From the NCBI RefSeq assembly GCF_027587175.1, contig NZ_JAPCID010000005.1, positions 1 through 64,000 on the forward strand: DNA of 64,000 nt. Reading direction: 5' to 3'. Positions 44,665 to 54,662 of this stretch are shown here, one piece after another; position 1 is the stretch's first letter; the number at the start of each line of letters is the position of its first letter. Source of the DNA: Solirubrobacter deserti. GTDB lineage: Bacteria > Actinomycetota > Thermoleophilia > Solirubrobacterales > Solirubrobacteraceae. Both the position numbers and the translations under genes were made by a program. The notes beneath the pieces are model-generated. The model was not told where the DNA came from and did not search any database. It was given only the letters and a program-made list of their open reading frames with translations.

Positions 44665-46412
44665 AGCGATCACTGCCCTGGATCCTCTGCGCGCTGATCG
44701 CGCTCATCGCCGCGCCGGCCTTCGCGCTCGGCACTGCCGCCGACCCGGTTCAGACGGCCGACATGGTCGTCTCCGACAGTGGCTTTCGTGACTCCGGCTC
44801 CACCGACCCGGAGGACCGGACCGTCGACATCCTCGCCGGCGGCCGCGTGAACTTCAGCTACCCCGCCGGCACCGGCGAGTACAACGTGGTCTGGGACCGC
44901 GGCAGCCTCGTCCCGGACACCTGCGAGCAGACGGCCGGCCCGAACTGGGGTCACGGCACCACGCTCCCGTGGTGGACGCAGGGCCCGGGCTGGGCCGGAC
45001 ACTGCACGTTCTCCAAGCCGGGGACCTACACGTTCCACTCGGGCGTGGACCCGAACGGCTTCAAGGGCACCGTCGTCGTGCACGGGGACGCGACCCCGAC
45101 GCCGACGGTCACCGTCACCCCGACGGTCACGGCCGCGCCGACCACGGGCAAGATCAGCGCCCGCGACACGGCGAGCCCGGCCCGCAACTGGTTCCAGGAC
45201 GCGTCGAGCTCGAACACCAACGACAACTCGGTGACGATCCAGGCCGGCGGGAAGGTCACGTTCGACTACCCGACGGGGACGAACGTCCACAACGTCGACT
45301 TCCGCGAGGCGCTCAAGCCGACGAGCTGCATCAAGACCAAGTCGTCGCCGCAGATCCCGGTCCCGGACGCCGACCAGGTGTCCCCGATGCCGGACTTCGC
45401 GCAGACGCCCGGCTGGGAGGGCGAGTGCACGTTCACGACCCCCGGCACGTACTCCTTCGTGTGCGGTTCGCACCCGGTGGAGATGACGGGCACGGTCGTG
45501 GTCGTCCCGGCCACGGGTGAGCCGACGCCGACGCCGACGGCCACGGCGACCCAGACGCCCACGCAGACGCCGACCGCGACCCCGACGACCGAGCCGACAC
45601 GACCGGGCATCGTCGCGCGCGACACCGCGGAGCCGTTCAAGAACTGGTTCCAGGACGCGGCGAGCTCGGACCCGGCCGACAACTCGGTCACGGTCGCTCC
45701 GGGCAGCACGGTGGACTTCAGCTTCCCCGTGGGCGCCGGCACGAACGTGCACAACGTCGTCTTCGCGCAGGCACCGACCTCGTGCGTGCAGAAGACCGGC
45801 CTCGTCGTCGGCCCGGCCCCGCCACTGCCGCAGTTCGCGCAGCCGGCGGGCTGGTCGGGTGAATGCAAGTTCGACACGCCCGGCACATACACGTTCATCT
45901 GCTCCACGCACCCGGCGGAGATGACGGGCAGCGTGGTCGTGAGTTCCGGGGAGGAGCCGACCCCCACGCCGACGGCGACGCCTGAGCCGCCGCGCGACAC
46001 GGTCCCGGCCAAGGTGCCCAAGCCTTGGGCGGCGATCGACAAGCCCAAGCACGCGCAGATGACCGTGGCGCGGTTCCTCGAGGGCAAGCTCACCATCACG
46101 GCGCGCTGCGTGTCCGCGGGCACGGGCGAGCTGACGATGAACGTCGGCAACCAGCTGGCCGCGAAGCGCCTGCGGGTGAAGGTCCGCCAGCAGAGCACGT
46201 TCGAGATCTCGGCCGCTGCCGCGACGTGCAACCAGTTCGGGCGCTTCACGGTCCGGCTGAAACCGAACGCGCAGGCGCGAAAAGCGCTCAAGAACTACAC
46301 GAAGTCCCTGCCGGTGACGCTCACGCTCACGCTCGCCGGGCCGATCGGGACGACCACCACGACACGGACGATCACCTTGAAGGGCACGAAGGTCAAGAAG
46401 GGGCGCGTGTGA
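44661..46412 (+). CDS. secreted protein with three cupredoxin-like domains
   Basis: A 583-aa exported protein; its signal region (MKRSLPWILCALIALIAAP) resembles that of the giant protein. Domain 1 (about 33-150) keeps the fold but lacks copper ligands: the usual HNV is YNVV and no Cys-x2-His is present. Domain 2 (about 165-285) has VHNVDF with FVCGSHPVEM, and domain 3 (about 315-430) has VHNVVF with FICSTHPAEM, both complete type-1 sites. Thr/Pro linkers separate them. The last 120 aa form a basic beta domain ending KVKKGRV, of a type repeated in other secreted proteins here. Start ATGA overlap upstream; stop overlaps the oxidase start (TGATG). Probable electron carrier for the oxidase. Confidence 0.82.
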   Translation: MKRSLPWILCALIALIAAPAFALGTAADPVQTADMVVSDSGFRDSGSTDPEDRTVDILAGGRVNFSYPAGTGEYNVVWDRGSLVPDTCEQTAGPNWGHGTTLPWWTQGPGWAGHCTFSKPGTYTFHSGVDPNGFKGTVVVHGDATPTPTVTVTPTVTAAPTTGKISARDTASPARNWFQDASSSNTNDNSVTIQAGGKVTFDYPTGTNVHNVDFREALKPTSCIKTKSSPQIPVPDADQVSPMPDFAQTPGWEGECTFTTPGTYSFVCGSHPVEMTGTVVVVPATGEPTPTPTATATQTPTQTPTATPTTEPTRPGIVARDTAEPFKNWFQDAASSDPADNSVTVAPGSTVDFSFPVGAGTNVHNVVFAQAPTSCVQKTGLVVGPAPPLPQFAQPAGWSGECKFDTPGTYTFICSTHPAEMTGSVVVSSGEEPTPTPTATPEPPRDTVPAKVPKPWAAIDKPKHAQMTVARFLEGKLTITARCVSAGTGELTMNVGNQLAAKRLRVKVRQQSTFEISAAAATCNQFGRFTVRLKPNAQARKALKNYTKSLPVTLTLTLAGPIGTTTTTRTITLKGTKVKKGRV

Positions 46413-47884
46413 TGGACTTCGAACGCGACGGCATCACGCGCCGCTCGGCGATGTACTACGGGGCTTCAAGCCTCGCGCTGGTGTGCTCGTTCGACTTCGA
46501 CAAGCGGGCTCGCGCCGCGCGCGGCAAGACCAGCGCCGCGCTGCGCTCCGCCGCGTCGGGGCCGTTCGAGCCGTTCCAGCGGGACGTCCCGATCCCGGCG
46601 GTCGCCCGGCCCGTGCGCTCGAGCAAGAAGCTCGAGGAGTACGTGATGGACATGCAGCCCGGCATGGCGGAGATCCTGCCCGGGTACGAGACGCCGATCC
46701 TCGGCTACAACGGCAGCTTCCCCGGCCCGACGGTCCGGGCGCGCCGCGGGCGTGAGGTGCAGATCCTCCAGCGCAACCGCACCAACCGCTCGCTCAACGT
46801 GCACCTGCACGGCGGCGTGACGATGCCGCAGTACGACGGGCATCCGCACGACGCGATCCCGGCGGGTGAGGAGCGGCTGTACAAGTATCCGAACGTCGCC
46901 CACTCCTCGACGCTCTGGTACCACGATCACGCGCACGGCGAGACGGCGCAGACGCTGTTCGCCGGGCTCGCGGCGTTCTACCTGCTCGACGATCCCGACG
47001 ACAACCACCTGGATCTGCCGCAGGGCGACTTCGACGTCCCGCTGATGATCACGGACCGCTCGTTCAACAAGGACGGGTCCTTCCGCTACCGGCTGGACCT
47101 GGACCGCGGCTTCCGCGGCGACACGATCCTCGTCAACGGCGCGGTCGCGCCGCGGATGAAGGTCGAGCGGCGTCTGTACCGGCTGCGGTTCCTGAACGCG
47201 TCCAACGCGCGCGCCTACAACCTGGTGCTCGGCAACGACCGGGACATGATCCAGATCGGCTCCGACGGCGGCCTGCTGCCGGCGCCGGTCAAGCGCAAGA
47301 TCATCCCGATGGAGCCCGCCGAGCGCGTGGACGTGATCGTCGACTTCCGCCAGTTCGGCGTCGGCTCGAAGGTCATCCTCCACAACCAGGGCGGCGAGCC
47401 GTCGACGAGCGCCGTCATGCGCTTCGACGTCGTGCGCGGCACCGCCGAGGAGGCGCGGATCCCGAAGCTGATGCGCGAGGACGACGAGCTGCCCGAGCCC
47501 AACGCGGAGCGTTCGTGGCCGTTGACGTTCCAGGGCCTGGCCGGCGGCGCGTCGGTGTGGCAGATCGGCGGCGGCGGGTTCAGCGAGATGCGGATCGACT
47601 GCCGCCCGCGGCAGGGCTCGACCGAGCTGTGGACGTGGCGCAACCTGTCCAACCGCACGCACCCGATGCACATCCACGGCTACCACTTCAAGATCGTCAG
47701 CATGAACGGCAAGACGCCGCATCCGGCCGATCAGGGGTGGAAGGACACGGTGGCGGTCTATCCGAACGAGACCGTGGTCGTGATGCCGTACTTCGACTAC
47801 TTCCCCGGAAGGTACGTCTTCCACTGTCACGCCGCCGAGCACGGCGACATGTCGATGATGGGGCAGATGGAGGTCGTGGCATGA
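46412..47884 (+). CDS. multicopper oxidase (laccase-like)
   Basis: A 490-aa three-domain multicopper oxidase. All four copper motifs are intact: HLHGG (about 131-135), WYHDHAH (about 170-176), HPMHIHGYHF (about 418-427) and HCHAAEHGDM (about 471-480), giving the type 1, 2 and 3 sites that couple one-electron oxidation to reduction of O2 to water. A twin-arginine motif near residue 10 (ITRRSAMYYGASSLAL) suggests export by the Tat route in folded form. The substrate is unknown; bilirubin-oxidase and CotA-like enzymes look similar. It sits between two cupredoxin genes with overlapping starts, so these proteins are the most likely electron donors or copper partners. Confidence 0.88.
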   Translation: MDFERDGITRRSAMYYGASSLALVCSFDFDKRARAARGKTSAALRSAASGPFEPFQRDVPIPAVARPVRSSKKLEEYVMDMQPGMAEILPGYETPILGYNGSFPGPTVRARRGREVQILQRNRTNRSLNVHLHGGVTMPQYDGHPHDAIPAGEERLYKYPNVAHSSTLWYHDHAHGETAQTLFAGLAAFYLLDDPDDNHLDLPQGDFDVPLMITDRSFNKDGSFRYRLDLDRGFRGDTILVNGAVAPRMKVERRLYRLRFLNASNARAYNLVLGNDRDMIQIGSDGGLLPAPVKRKIIPMEPAERVDVIVDFRQFGVGSKVILHNQGGEPSTSAVMRFDVVRGTAEEARIPKLMREDDELPEPNAERSWPLTFQGLAGGASVWQIGGGGFSEMRIDCRPRQGSTELWTWRNLSNRTHPMHIHGYHFKIVSMNGKTPHPADQGWKDTVAVYPNETVVVMPYFDYFPGRYVFHCHAAEHGDMSMMGQMEVVA

Positions 47885-48669
47885 GGCTTCGTCTGCTCGT
47901 GGCCACGCTGCTGGCCTTCGCCCTGATGCCGGCCGCGACCGCGAACGCCGCGGTCGAGCGGTTCATCCAGGCCTACGACTCGCCGACGTACAAGTCGGTG
48001 TTCTGGCCGAAGACGATCCCGGCGCAGGTCGGGGATACCGTCACGTGGCGGCTGACCCAGCCGGGGAACCCGCGCGCGGCCACCCACGACGTGTGGGTCG
48101 TTCCGCCCGGCACGTCCGCGCCGGGCACGCGGCTCGGCATCTCTTTCGAGACCCCGACGGTCAGCCAGGTCGTGGACGCTCCGGGTTCCTGGTTCTTCTA
48201 CTGCTCGATCCATGCCGGGCTCACGCCGGAAGGCATGAACGGCACGGTCGAGGTGGGAACGACGGACCCCGGTCCGCCGGTCGATCCGGGCAAGCCGTGG
48301 GAGACGGGCGAGGAGCCGCCGGACCCCAACGCGCTGCCCAACGACACGACCGCACCGACGGCGTGGGAGGAGGGCGACAACGTCCCGCCGACGCTCAAGC
48401 TCGTGCGGGCGACCGCGACCGACACGGGCGCCCGCGCGCGGGTCACGGTCGAGGAGCCGGTCACCGTCACGGCGCGGCTCAAGAAGGGCAAGAAGATCGT
48501 CGCGACCAAACGCGTCGTGGTGAGCGAGCCGGGGACGTTGAACGTCAACGTGAACCTGCCCGCGCGTTTGCGGGACAAGGCCGCTCGGTACCGACTCCAG
48601 GTATGGGCGACCGACGGCGTGGATCTTGACTCGAAGGTCGCCGCCGCCTGGATCGACTTCAAGCCGTAG
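47881..48669 (+). CDS. secreted cupredoxin-domain protein
   Basis: A 262-aa exported protein with a signal peptide (LLVATLLAFALMPAATANAA). Residues about 30-130 are a cupredoxin-like domain with His in ATHDVWVV and Cys, His and Met in YCSIHAGLTPEGM; the Cys-to-Met loop is longer than in the other operon members. A Pro/Glu-rich linker (about 130-165) leads to a beta domain (TLKLVRATATDTGARARVTV). ATG at 47881 overlaps the oxidase stop. It is the last gene of the operon, followed by a strong hairpin. Confidence 0.8.
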   Translation: MRLRLLVATLLAFALMPAATANAAVERFIQAYDSPTYKSVFWPKTIPAQVGDTVTWRLTQPGNPRAATHDVWVVPPGTSAPGTRLGISFETPTVSQVVDAPGSWFFYCSIHAGLTPEGMNGTVEVGTTDPGPPVDPGKPWETGEEPPDPNALPNDTTAPTAWEEGDNVPPTLKLVRATATDTGARARVTVEEPVTVTARLKKGKKIVATKRVVVSEPGTLNVNVNLPARLRDKAARYRLQVWATDGVDLDSKVAAAWIDFKP

Positions 48670-48676
48670 GTGTTGA

Positions 48677-48704
48677 ACGGCCGCGGGCTCCGGCCCGCGG
48701 CCGT
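48677..48704 (+). terminator. terminator hairpin of the copper operon
   Basis: A 12-bp perfect stem (48677-48688 with 48693-48704, core GGCCGCGGGC) and a 4-base loop TCCG, starting 8 bases after the stop codon at 48669. The stem is nearly all G and C and has no T-run, as is usual in high-GC actinobacteria. Confidence 0.65.
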
Positions 48705-48778
48705 CGACATCACCATCCGCGATCTCGAGGCCACGGACTGGAGTGGCACCCATGGGCGGCGCTCGACAGGCTCCAGCC

Positions 48779-49600
48779 ATGCGCACGGAGATCACGGTCG
48801 ACGGCACCCGCATCAGCTTCTTGAGCGCGGGTGAGGGCCCGCTCCTCCTGCTGCTGCACGGCACGTATTGGAGCCGGGTGTGGGAGCCCGTGCTGGACAC
48901 GCTCGCCGGGCACGGGCTGCGCGCCGTGGCGGTCGACCTGCCGGGCGCCGGGCGCTCCGGCGGGCAGCTGACGCTCGAGACCGGCGCGGTCCCGGCGCTC
49001 GCCACGTGGGTCGAGCGCTTCGCCGACGCGCTCGAGGCCGGTGACGAGCTGCTGGTCGCGGGGCACGACATCGGCGGCGCGGTCACCCAGCATCTGGCCG
49101 TCCATGGCGGGCGGGCGGTGCCGCGCTTCGCGCTCGTGAACTCCGTCACCTACGACTCGTGGCCCGTGCCCGGCGTCAAGCGCTTCCGCGACCCGGAGGT
49201 GGCCGCGGCGGTGAGCGTCGAGGAGTTGCTGTCGTGGCGCGAGACGGCGATCACGGCCGCGATCGCGCGCCCGTTCGCGGACGGCGAGCTCGACGACTAC
49301 CTGTCCCCGTGGCGTGACGAGCGGCGTGCGCGGTCCTGGCTCGCCCTGGCCGGCGCGGCGGACTCGAAATACACCGAGGCGCTGATGCCCGCGCTGCGCG
49401 AGTCCGAGGCGCCGAAGCGGCTCGTGTGGGGCGAGGACGACGCGTTCCAGCCGGTCAGCTACGCCGAGCGCTTCGCCGCGGAGGTCCCGGCCTGCGAGCT
49501 CGTCCGCATCCCGCGCGCCGGCCACATCCCGATGGAGAACGACCCGCACGCCGTCGGCGACGCGCTCGGCCGCTTCTTCAGCGCCCGATCTCCGTCCTGA
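48779..49600 (+). CDS. alpha/beta hydrolase (dehalogenase/epoxide-hydrolase-like)
   Basis: A 273-aa alpha/beta hydrolase. [16 protein letters not shown] holds the oxyanion loop, GHDIGGAV the nucleophile elbow with Asp in place of Ser (as in haloalkane dehalogenases and epoxide hydrolases), [12 protein letters not shown] the acid, and [11 protein letters not shown] the catalytic His. ATG at 48779 matches the domain start; ATG at 48752 has a better GGAG site and would add nine residues. It is monocistronic after the copper operon terminator. Its 3' end overlaps the convergent tryptophan dioxygenase gene by 23 bases. The substrate is unknown. Confidence 0.8.
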   Translation: MRTEITVDGTRISFLSAGEGPLLLLLHGTYWSRVWEPVLDTLAGHGLRAVAVDLPGAGRSGGQLTLETGAVPALATWVERFADALEAGDELLVAGHDIGGAVTQHLAVHGGRAVPRFALVNSVTYDSWPVPGVKRFRDPEVAAAVSVEELLSWRETAITAAIARPFADGELDDYLSPWRDERRARSWLALAGAADSKYTEALMPALRESEAPKRLVWGEDDAFQPVSYAERFAAEVPACELVRIPRAGHIPMENDPHAVGDALGRFFSARSPS

Positions 49601-50426
49601 CGTCCAGCAGCTCCGGGAAGAACGTGAGGTCCAGCGCCGCACGCAGGAACCCCACGCCGGACGACCCGCCCGTCCCACGCTTGTAGCCGATGATCCGCTG
49701 GACGGTCTTCATGTGCCGGAAGCGCCACAGCTGGAAGCTCTCCTCGACGTCCACGAGCTCCTCGCACAGCTCGTAGGCCTCCCAGTCGCGCTTGGGCGCG
49801 TCGTAGATCGCCTTGAACACGGGGATCAGGTCCTCGCGCCGCCGGTGCGGCTCGGAGAAGTCCCGCGTCAGCAGATCCGCCGGCACCGGGTAGTCGCGCC
49901 GCGCGAGGTGGCCGAGGAACGCGTCGTACAGCGACGGCGCCTCGAGCACCGCCGCCAGCCGCGCGAGGTCCTCGTCGGAGTGCCGGAAGACCGCGAGCAT
50001 CTGCCGGTTCTTGTTGCCGAGCTGGAACTCGATGATCCGGTACTGCAACGACTGGAACCCGCTCGCGTCCCCGAGCACACCGCGGAACTTCACGTACTCG
50101 GACGGCGTCAGCGTCGCGAGCACGCCCCACTGCTCGAACAGCTGGCGTTGGATCTGCTTGACGCGCGCGAGCCCTTTCTGCGCCGGCCCGAGGTCGTCGA
50201 TCGCGAGCGCGCTCAGCACCGCGTCCAGCTCGTGGATGATCAGCCGCATCCACAGCTCGCTCGTCTGGTGCTGGATGATGAACAGCAGCTCGTCGTGGTG
50301 CTCGGGCTGCGACAGCGGGTGCTGTGCGTCCAACAGCCGTTCCAGGTGCAGATAGCCGGCGTACGTCTGGCGCCCGCGCAGGTCGCGCGTCACGCCCTCC
50401 TCGACGTCGCGCAGGTTCTCGCTCAC
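49578..50426 (-). CDS. kynA: tryptophan 2,3-dioxygenase
   Basis: A 282-aa heme dioxygenase that opens the indole ring of L-tryptophan to N-formylkynurenine, first step of the kynurenine route. Family motifs are [51 protein letters not shown], the heme-ligand region [15 protein letters not shown] and the C-terminal [12 protein letters not shown]. The GTG start at 50426 overlaps the stop of the upstream acyltransferase gene (GTGA). Formamidase and kynureninase are not in the window. The product chain can lead to anthranilate, the likely substrate of the operon at 29-35 kb. Confidence 0.92.
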   Translation of the reverse strand: MSENLRDVEEGVTRDLRGRQTYAGYLHLERLLDAQHPLSQPEHHDELLFIIQHQTSELWMRLIIHELDAVLSALAIDDLGPAQKGLARVKQIQRQLFEQWGVLATLTPSEYVKFRGVLGDASGFQSLQYRIIEFQLGNKNRQMLAVFRHSDEDLARLAAVLEAPSLYDAFLGHLARRDYPVPADLLTRDFSEPHRRREDLIPVFKAIYDAPKRDWEAYELCEELVDVEESFQLWRFRHMKTVQRIIGYKRGTGGSSGVGFLRAALDLTFFPELLDVRTEIGR

Positions 50427-51841
50427 AGCGCCTCCAGCTCCTCGCGGATGTAGTCGAGCAGCGTGTCCACGTCCGGCATCTGGTCGCGGTCGGCGACGAT
50501 CCCGAAGTCCATGTGGCCCATGTACGACATGACGGTGATGTTGAGGCCCATGCCGTCCAGGATCACCGAGACCGGGTAGTTCGCCACCAGCTTCGCGCCC
50601 GCCATGTAGAGCGGGAACTGCGGGCCGGGCACGTTGGAGATGACGAGGTTCCAGGCCGACCGCCCGGGCCGCGACGTCGAGTACGCGAACGTCAGCCGCG
50701 CCGCGCGCGCGAAGACGGCCGGCGGGATGAAGTTGTTCGCGTCGCGCAGCAGCATCGCGGGCAGCGCGCCGCGGCGCTCCTTCATGTCCGCCAGCGCTTC
50801 GTGCGTCCGTTGCAGCCGCTCCACCGGGTCGGCGATGTCGGTGTACAGCGGCGCCGCCATCAGCAGGATCCGGTTGCCGAACGTGCCGAACTCGTCGCCC
50901 GTGCGGACGCTGACCGGCACCTGTGCCACCAGCGGCGCCTCCGGCAGGTCGTCGTGCGCGATCAGCCACCGCCGCACCGCGCCCGCGCACACGCTCACCA
51001 CGACGTCGTTGACCGTGGTCTGATGCTTGTCCTTGGCGGCCTTGACCGCGTCCAGCTCGATCTGCCCGAACGCGAACCGCCGGTGCGGCGAGATGCGCCC
51101 GCTGAACTTGGTCTTCGGCGCCACCAGCTCGGGCCGGTCGACGCCGTCGCGCAGGAGCATCGCCGCCACGCGCGAGACCGTCCCCATCCCGGGGAGGACG
51201 CCGAACGCGGTCTGGTCCAGGTTCGGGATCGCCTTCGGGATCGCGCGCAGCATCCGCAGCGGGTAGCGCGGCACGCCCAGCAGCCCGAGCCCGAGCATCT
51301 GCAGCGTCGAGGGCGACGGGTCCGCCAGGTCCTCCTCGGGCGGCTCCACCTCGCGCCCCTCGGGCGTCAGATCCAGCAGCAGGGCCATGATCTCGGCGCC
51401 GGATAGCCCGTCGATCACGGCGTGATGGATCTTGGTGAGCACGGCCACGAGCCCCGACTCGTGGCCCTCGATCACGTACAGCTCCCACAACGGCCGCGCG
51501 CGGTCCAGCGGCCGCGCCATGATCCGCGCCACCTGGTCGGCGAGCTGCTGATCGGTGCCCGGCGACGCGAGCGCCATCTCGCGCACGTGATAGCCGAGGT
51601 CGATCTCGGCCTCCTCCACCCAGTACGGATGGTCGAGCCCGAGCGGCACCTCCGCCAGCCGCCAGCGCAGCGGCGGAAGCTGTGCGCCGCGCTCGGAAAT
51701 CAGCTGCGTGACCTCTCCGCACCCGAACGACCCGCCCGGCGCGGTGGACGGATCGAGCATCGCCAGGCTCCCCACGTGGCCCGTCTGACGCGCGTTCTCC
51801 AGTGCCAGGAACTGTGCGTCGAGGGACGTGAGCTGCCGCAT
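50423..51841 (-). CDS. wax ester synthase/diacylglycerol acyltransferase (WS/DGAT)
   Basis: A 472-aa acyltransferase that makes wax esters or triacylglycerol from acyl-CoA. The active-site motif HHAVIDG (about 137-143) is intact, as are [10 protein letters not shown] and the C-terminal [16 protein letters not shown]. These enzymes make storage lipids in actinobacteria. Start ATG 51841 ([15 protein letters not shown]) is standard for the family. It is translationally coupled to the tryptophan dioxygenase gene downstream, an unusual pairing. It is divergent from the glycogen operon across only 38 bases. Confidence 0.9.
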   Translation of the reverse strand: MRQLTSLDAQFLALENARQTGHVGSLAMLDPSTAPGGSFGCGEVTQLISERGAQLPPLRWRLAEVPLGLDHPYWVEEAEIDLGYHVREMALASPGTDQQLADQVARIMARPLDRARPLWELYVIEGHESGLVAVLTKIHHAVIDGLSGAEIMALLLDLTPEGREVEPPEEDLADPSPSTLQMLGLGLLGVPRYPLRMLRAIPKAIPNLDQTAFGVLPGMGTVSRVAAMLLRDGVDRPELVAPKTKFSGRISPHRRFAFGQIELDAVKAAKDKHQTTVNDVVVSVCAGAVRRWLIAHDDLPEAPLVAQVPVSVRTGDEFGTFGNRILLMAAPLYTDIADPVERLQRTHEALADMKERRGALPAMLLRDANNFIPPAVFARAARLTFAYSTSRPGRSAWNLVISNVPGPQFPLYMAGAKLVANYPVSVILDGMGLNITVMSYMGHMDFGIVADRDQMPDVDTLLDYIREELEAL

Positions 51842-51879
51842 GCGCGCACCCTAGCGCTGCACGTGTAATCGTTCGCCGC

Positions 51880-53436
51880 GTGAGCCCTTCCGCCGGAAGC
51901 CGTCCAGGCGCCTCGCAGCTCGTCGATCTCGACGAGCTGATCGCCGCGTACCACCGTCCACCGTCCGGCCCGGTCGCCTTCGGGACGTCCGGCCATCGCG
52001 GCACGTCCCTCAAGGGCACGTTCACCGAAGCGCACGTGAAGGCCATCAGCGAGGCGATCGCGCGCCACCGAAAAGCGGAGGGGATCACCGGGCCGCTGTT
52101 CGTCGCGCGCGACACGCACGCGCTCTCGGAGCCCGCGTTCCACACGGCGATCAGCGTCTTCAGCGCGCACGGCCTGGACGTGCGCGTCGACGCCGACGGC
52201 GGCTACACGCCCACGCCCGCGCTCAGCCACGCGATCCTCACGCACCCCGGCAGTGACGGCATCGTGCTCACGCCGAGCCACAACCCGCCCGAGGACGGCG
52301 GCTACAAGTACAACCCGCCGTCGGGCGGCCCGGCCGGCACGGACATCACCAAGCAGATCGAGCGGATCGCGAACGAGCTGCTCGAGGCCGAGGTCGAGAC
52401 GGCCGATCCGCAGACGACGCCGCACGACTATGTGTCCGCGTACGTCGACGACCTGCCGAACGTCATCGACATCGACGCCATCCGTGAGGCGAACGTGCAC
52501 ATCGGCGTGGAACCGCTCGGCGGCGCGTCGGTCGCGTACTTCAAGGCGATCGCGGAGCGCCACCAGCTCAACCTCGAGGTGGTCAACGAGGAGGTCGACC
52601 CGACGTTCCGCTTCGTCCCGCTCGACCACGACGGCAAGATCCGGATGGACTGCTCGAGCCCGTACGTGATGAGCGGGCTGATCGAGTACCGGGACCGCTT
52701 CGACGTGGCCGTCGCCTGCGACCCGGACGCCGACCGCCACGGGATCGTCACGCCCACCTCCGGCCTGATGAACCCGAACCACTATCTCGCGGTCGCGATC
52801 CACTACCTGTTCGGTGGCGCGCGCGACTGGGGGCAGGACGTCGGGATCGGCAAGACCCTGGTGTCCAGCACGATGATCGACCTCGTCGCGCGCGAGCTCG
52901 GCCGCACGCTCGTCGAGGTGCCGGTCGGCTTCAAGTGGTTCGTCGACGGCCTGATCGACGGCACGCTCGGGTTCGGCGGCGAGGAGAGCGCCGGCGCCTC
53001 GTTCTTGCGCAGGGACGGCACGCCCTGGTCCACCGACAAGGACGGTCTGCTGCTCGCGCTGCTGGCAGCGGAGATCACGGCCACGACCGGCAAGGACCCG
53101 GGGCAGCACTACACCGAGCTCACCGAGCGCCACGGCGCGCCCGCCTACAAGCGGGTGGACTCGCCGATCGACGCCGAGCGCAAGGAGAAGCTGCTCGCGC
53201 TGAACCCGGAGGACATCAGCGCCACGGAGCTGGCAGGGGATCCCATCGCGGCCAAGCTCACGCGCGCCCCCGGCAACGATGCCCCGATCGGCGGCGTGAA
53301 GGTCGTCACCGAGAGTGGCTGGTTCGCGGCGCGCCCATCGGGTACCGAGGACATCTACAAGCTGTACGCGGAGAGCCTGAAGGGCGAAGACCACTTGCAG
53401 CAGATCATCGAAGAGGCACGGGGGATCCTCGGATGA
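51880..53436 (+). CDS. pgm: alpha-D-glucose-phosphate-specific phosphoglucomutase
   Basis: A 518-aa phosphoglucomutase interconverting glucose 6-phosphate and glucose 1-phosphate. [15 protein letters not shown] opens the first domain, the phosphoserine is Ser133 in [11 protein letters not shown], the metal loop is DPDADRHG (about 286-293), the sugar-binding loop is [10 protein letters not shown] (about 365), and the phosphate loop is [10 protein letters not shown] (about 484). It is a little shorter than E. coli Pgm because the N-terminal extension is reduced. GTG at 51880. The next gene, glgC, starts in its stop (ATGA), tying it to glycogen synthesis. Confidence 0.92.
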   Translation: MSPSAGSRPGASQLVDLDELIAAYHRPPSGPVAFGTSGHRGTSLKGTFTEAHVKAISEAIARHRKAEGITGPLFVARDTHALSEPAFHTAISVFSAHGLDVRVDADGGYTPTPALSHAILTHPGSDGIVLTPSHNPPEDGGYKYNPPSGGPAGTDITKQIERIANELLEAEVETADPQTTPHDYVSAYVDDLPNVIDIDAIREANVHIGVEPLGGASVAYFKAIAERHQLNLEVVNEEVDPTFRFVPLDHDGKIRMDCSSPYVMSGLIEYRDRFDVAVACDPDADRHGIVTPTSGLMNPNHYLAVAIHYLFGGARDWGQDVGIGKTLVSSTMIDLVARELGRTLVEVPVGFKWFVDGLIDGTLGFGGEESAGASFLRRDGTPWSTDKDGLLLALLAAEITATTGKDPGQHYTELTERHGAPAYKRVDSPIDAERKEKLLALNPEDISATELAGDPIAAKLTRAPGNDAPIGGVKVVTESGWFAARPSGTEDIYKLYAESLKGEDHLQQIIEEARGILG

Positions 53437-54662
53437 GCAAAGTCCTGACCATGGTGCTGGCCGGCGGCGAGGGCAAACGACTCGCGCCGCTGACCGCCGA
53501 CCGTGCCAAGCCCGCCGTGCCGTTCGGCGGCAACTATCGGCTGATCGACTTCGCGCTCTCGAACCTCGTCAACGCGAACTTCCATCAGATCGTGGTGCTG
53601 ACGCAGTACAAGAGCCACTCGCTCGACCGGCACGTCACCACCACGTGGCGTCTGTCGCCGCTGCTGGGCAACTACGTCACGCCGGTGCCGGCGCAGATGC
53701 GGCTCGGGCCGCGCTGGTTCGTCGGCAGCGCGGACGCGATCTATCAGAACTACAACCTGATCGCCGACGAGCGCCCGGAGCACATCATCGTCTTCGGCGC
53801 CGACCACATCTACCGCATGGATCCGCGCCAGATGCTCGAGCAGCACATCGCCTCGGGCAAGGGCGTGACCGTCGCGGCGCTGCGCGCGCCGATCGAGCAG
53901 GCCGACCAGTTCGGCGTGATCGAGACCGCCGCGAACGGGCGCGACATCGCGCGCTTCCGCGAGAAGCCCAAGGACGCCGTCGGGCTGCCGGACTCGCCCG
54001 ACGAGGTCTTCGCCTCGATGGGCAACTACATCTTCTCGACCGAGGCGCTGATCAACACCGTGTCCGCGGACGCCGCCGACGAGACGTCCAAGCACGACAT
54101 CGGCGGCAACATCATCCCGGCGCTGGTCGAGCAGGGCGACGCGCAGGTCTACGACTTCTCGACCAACGAGGTTCCCGGCGCGACCGAGCGCGACCGCGGC
54201 TACTGGCGCGACGTCGGCACCATCGACGCCTACTACGACGCGCACATGGACCTGATCTCGGTCCACCCGATCTTCAACATGTACAACCACGACTGGCCCA
54301 TCCACACGTGGCCGGGGATCACGCAGCCCGCGAAGTTCGTGTTCGACGAGGAGAACCGGCGCGGCCAGGCGATCGACTCGATGGTCTGCGCCGGCGTGGT
54401 GATCAGCGGCGGCACCGTGCGCCGCTCGATCCTGTCGCCGCTCGCGCACGTGCACTCCTACTCGCTCGTGGAGGACTCGATCGTCATGCACGAGACGGAG
54501 ATCGCGCGCAACGCGGTCGTCCGGCGCGCGATCCTCGACAAGAACGTCTACGTCGGCGAGGGCGTGGAGATCGGCGTCGATCCGGCCAAGGACGCCGAGC
54601 GCTTCCACGTGTCCGCGGGCGGCATCGTGGTCGTGCCGAAGGGCATGCGGGTCACGGAATGA
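53433..54662 (+). CDS. glgC: glucose-1-phosphate adenylyltransferase
   Basis: A 409-aa ADP-glucose pyrophosphorylase, making ADP-glucose from ATP and glucose 1-phosphate. The nucleotide loop is [20 protein letters not shown] (about 8-27), followed by [29 protein letters not shown], the substrate loop FREKPKDA and [15 protein letters not shown]. The C-terminal left-handed helix repeats (about 300-400) are present. ATG at 53433 overlaps the pgm stop; its own stop overlaps the synthase start. It is the committed step of glycogen synthesis and usually under allosteric control. Confidence 0.95.
   Translation: MSKVLTMVLAGGEGKRLAPLTADRAKPAVPFGGNYRLIDFALSNLVNANFHQIVVLTQYKSHSLDRHVTTTWRLSPLLGNYVTPVPAQMRLGPRWFVGSADAIYQNYNLIADERPEHIIVFGADHIYRMDPRQMLEQHIASGKGVTVAALRAPIEQADQFGVIETAANGRDIARFREKPKDAVGLPDSPDEVFASMGNYIFSTEALINTVSADAADETSKHDIGGNIIPALVEQGDAQVYDFSTNEVPGATERDRGYWRDVGTIDAYYDAHMDLISVHPIFNMYNHDWPIHTWPGITQPAKFVFDEENRRGQAIDSMVCAGVVISGGTVRRSILSPLAHVHSYSLVEDSIVMHETEIARNAVVRRAILDKNVYVGEGVEIGVDPAKDAERFHVSAGGIVVVPKGMRVTE

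Noticed and set aside
45505-45600. Microsatellite-like ACGCC/CGACG runs (also at 36200 and 63220)
   Set aside because: They encode the Thr/Pro linkers between secreted domains, an ordinary feature of such proteins.
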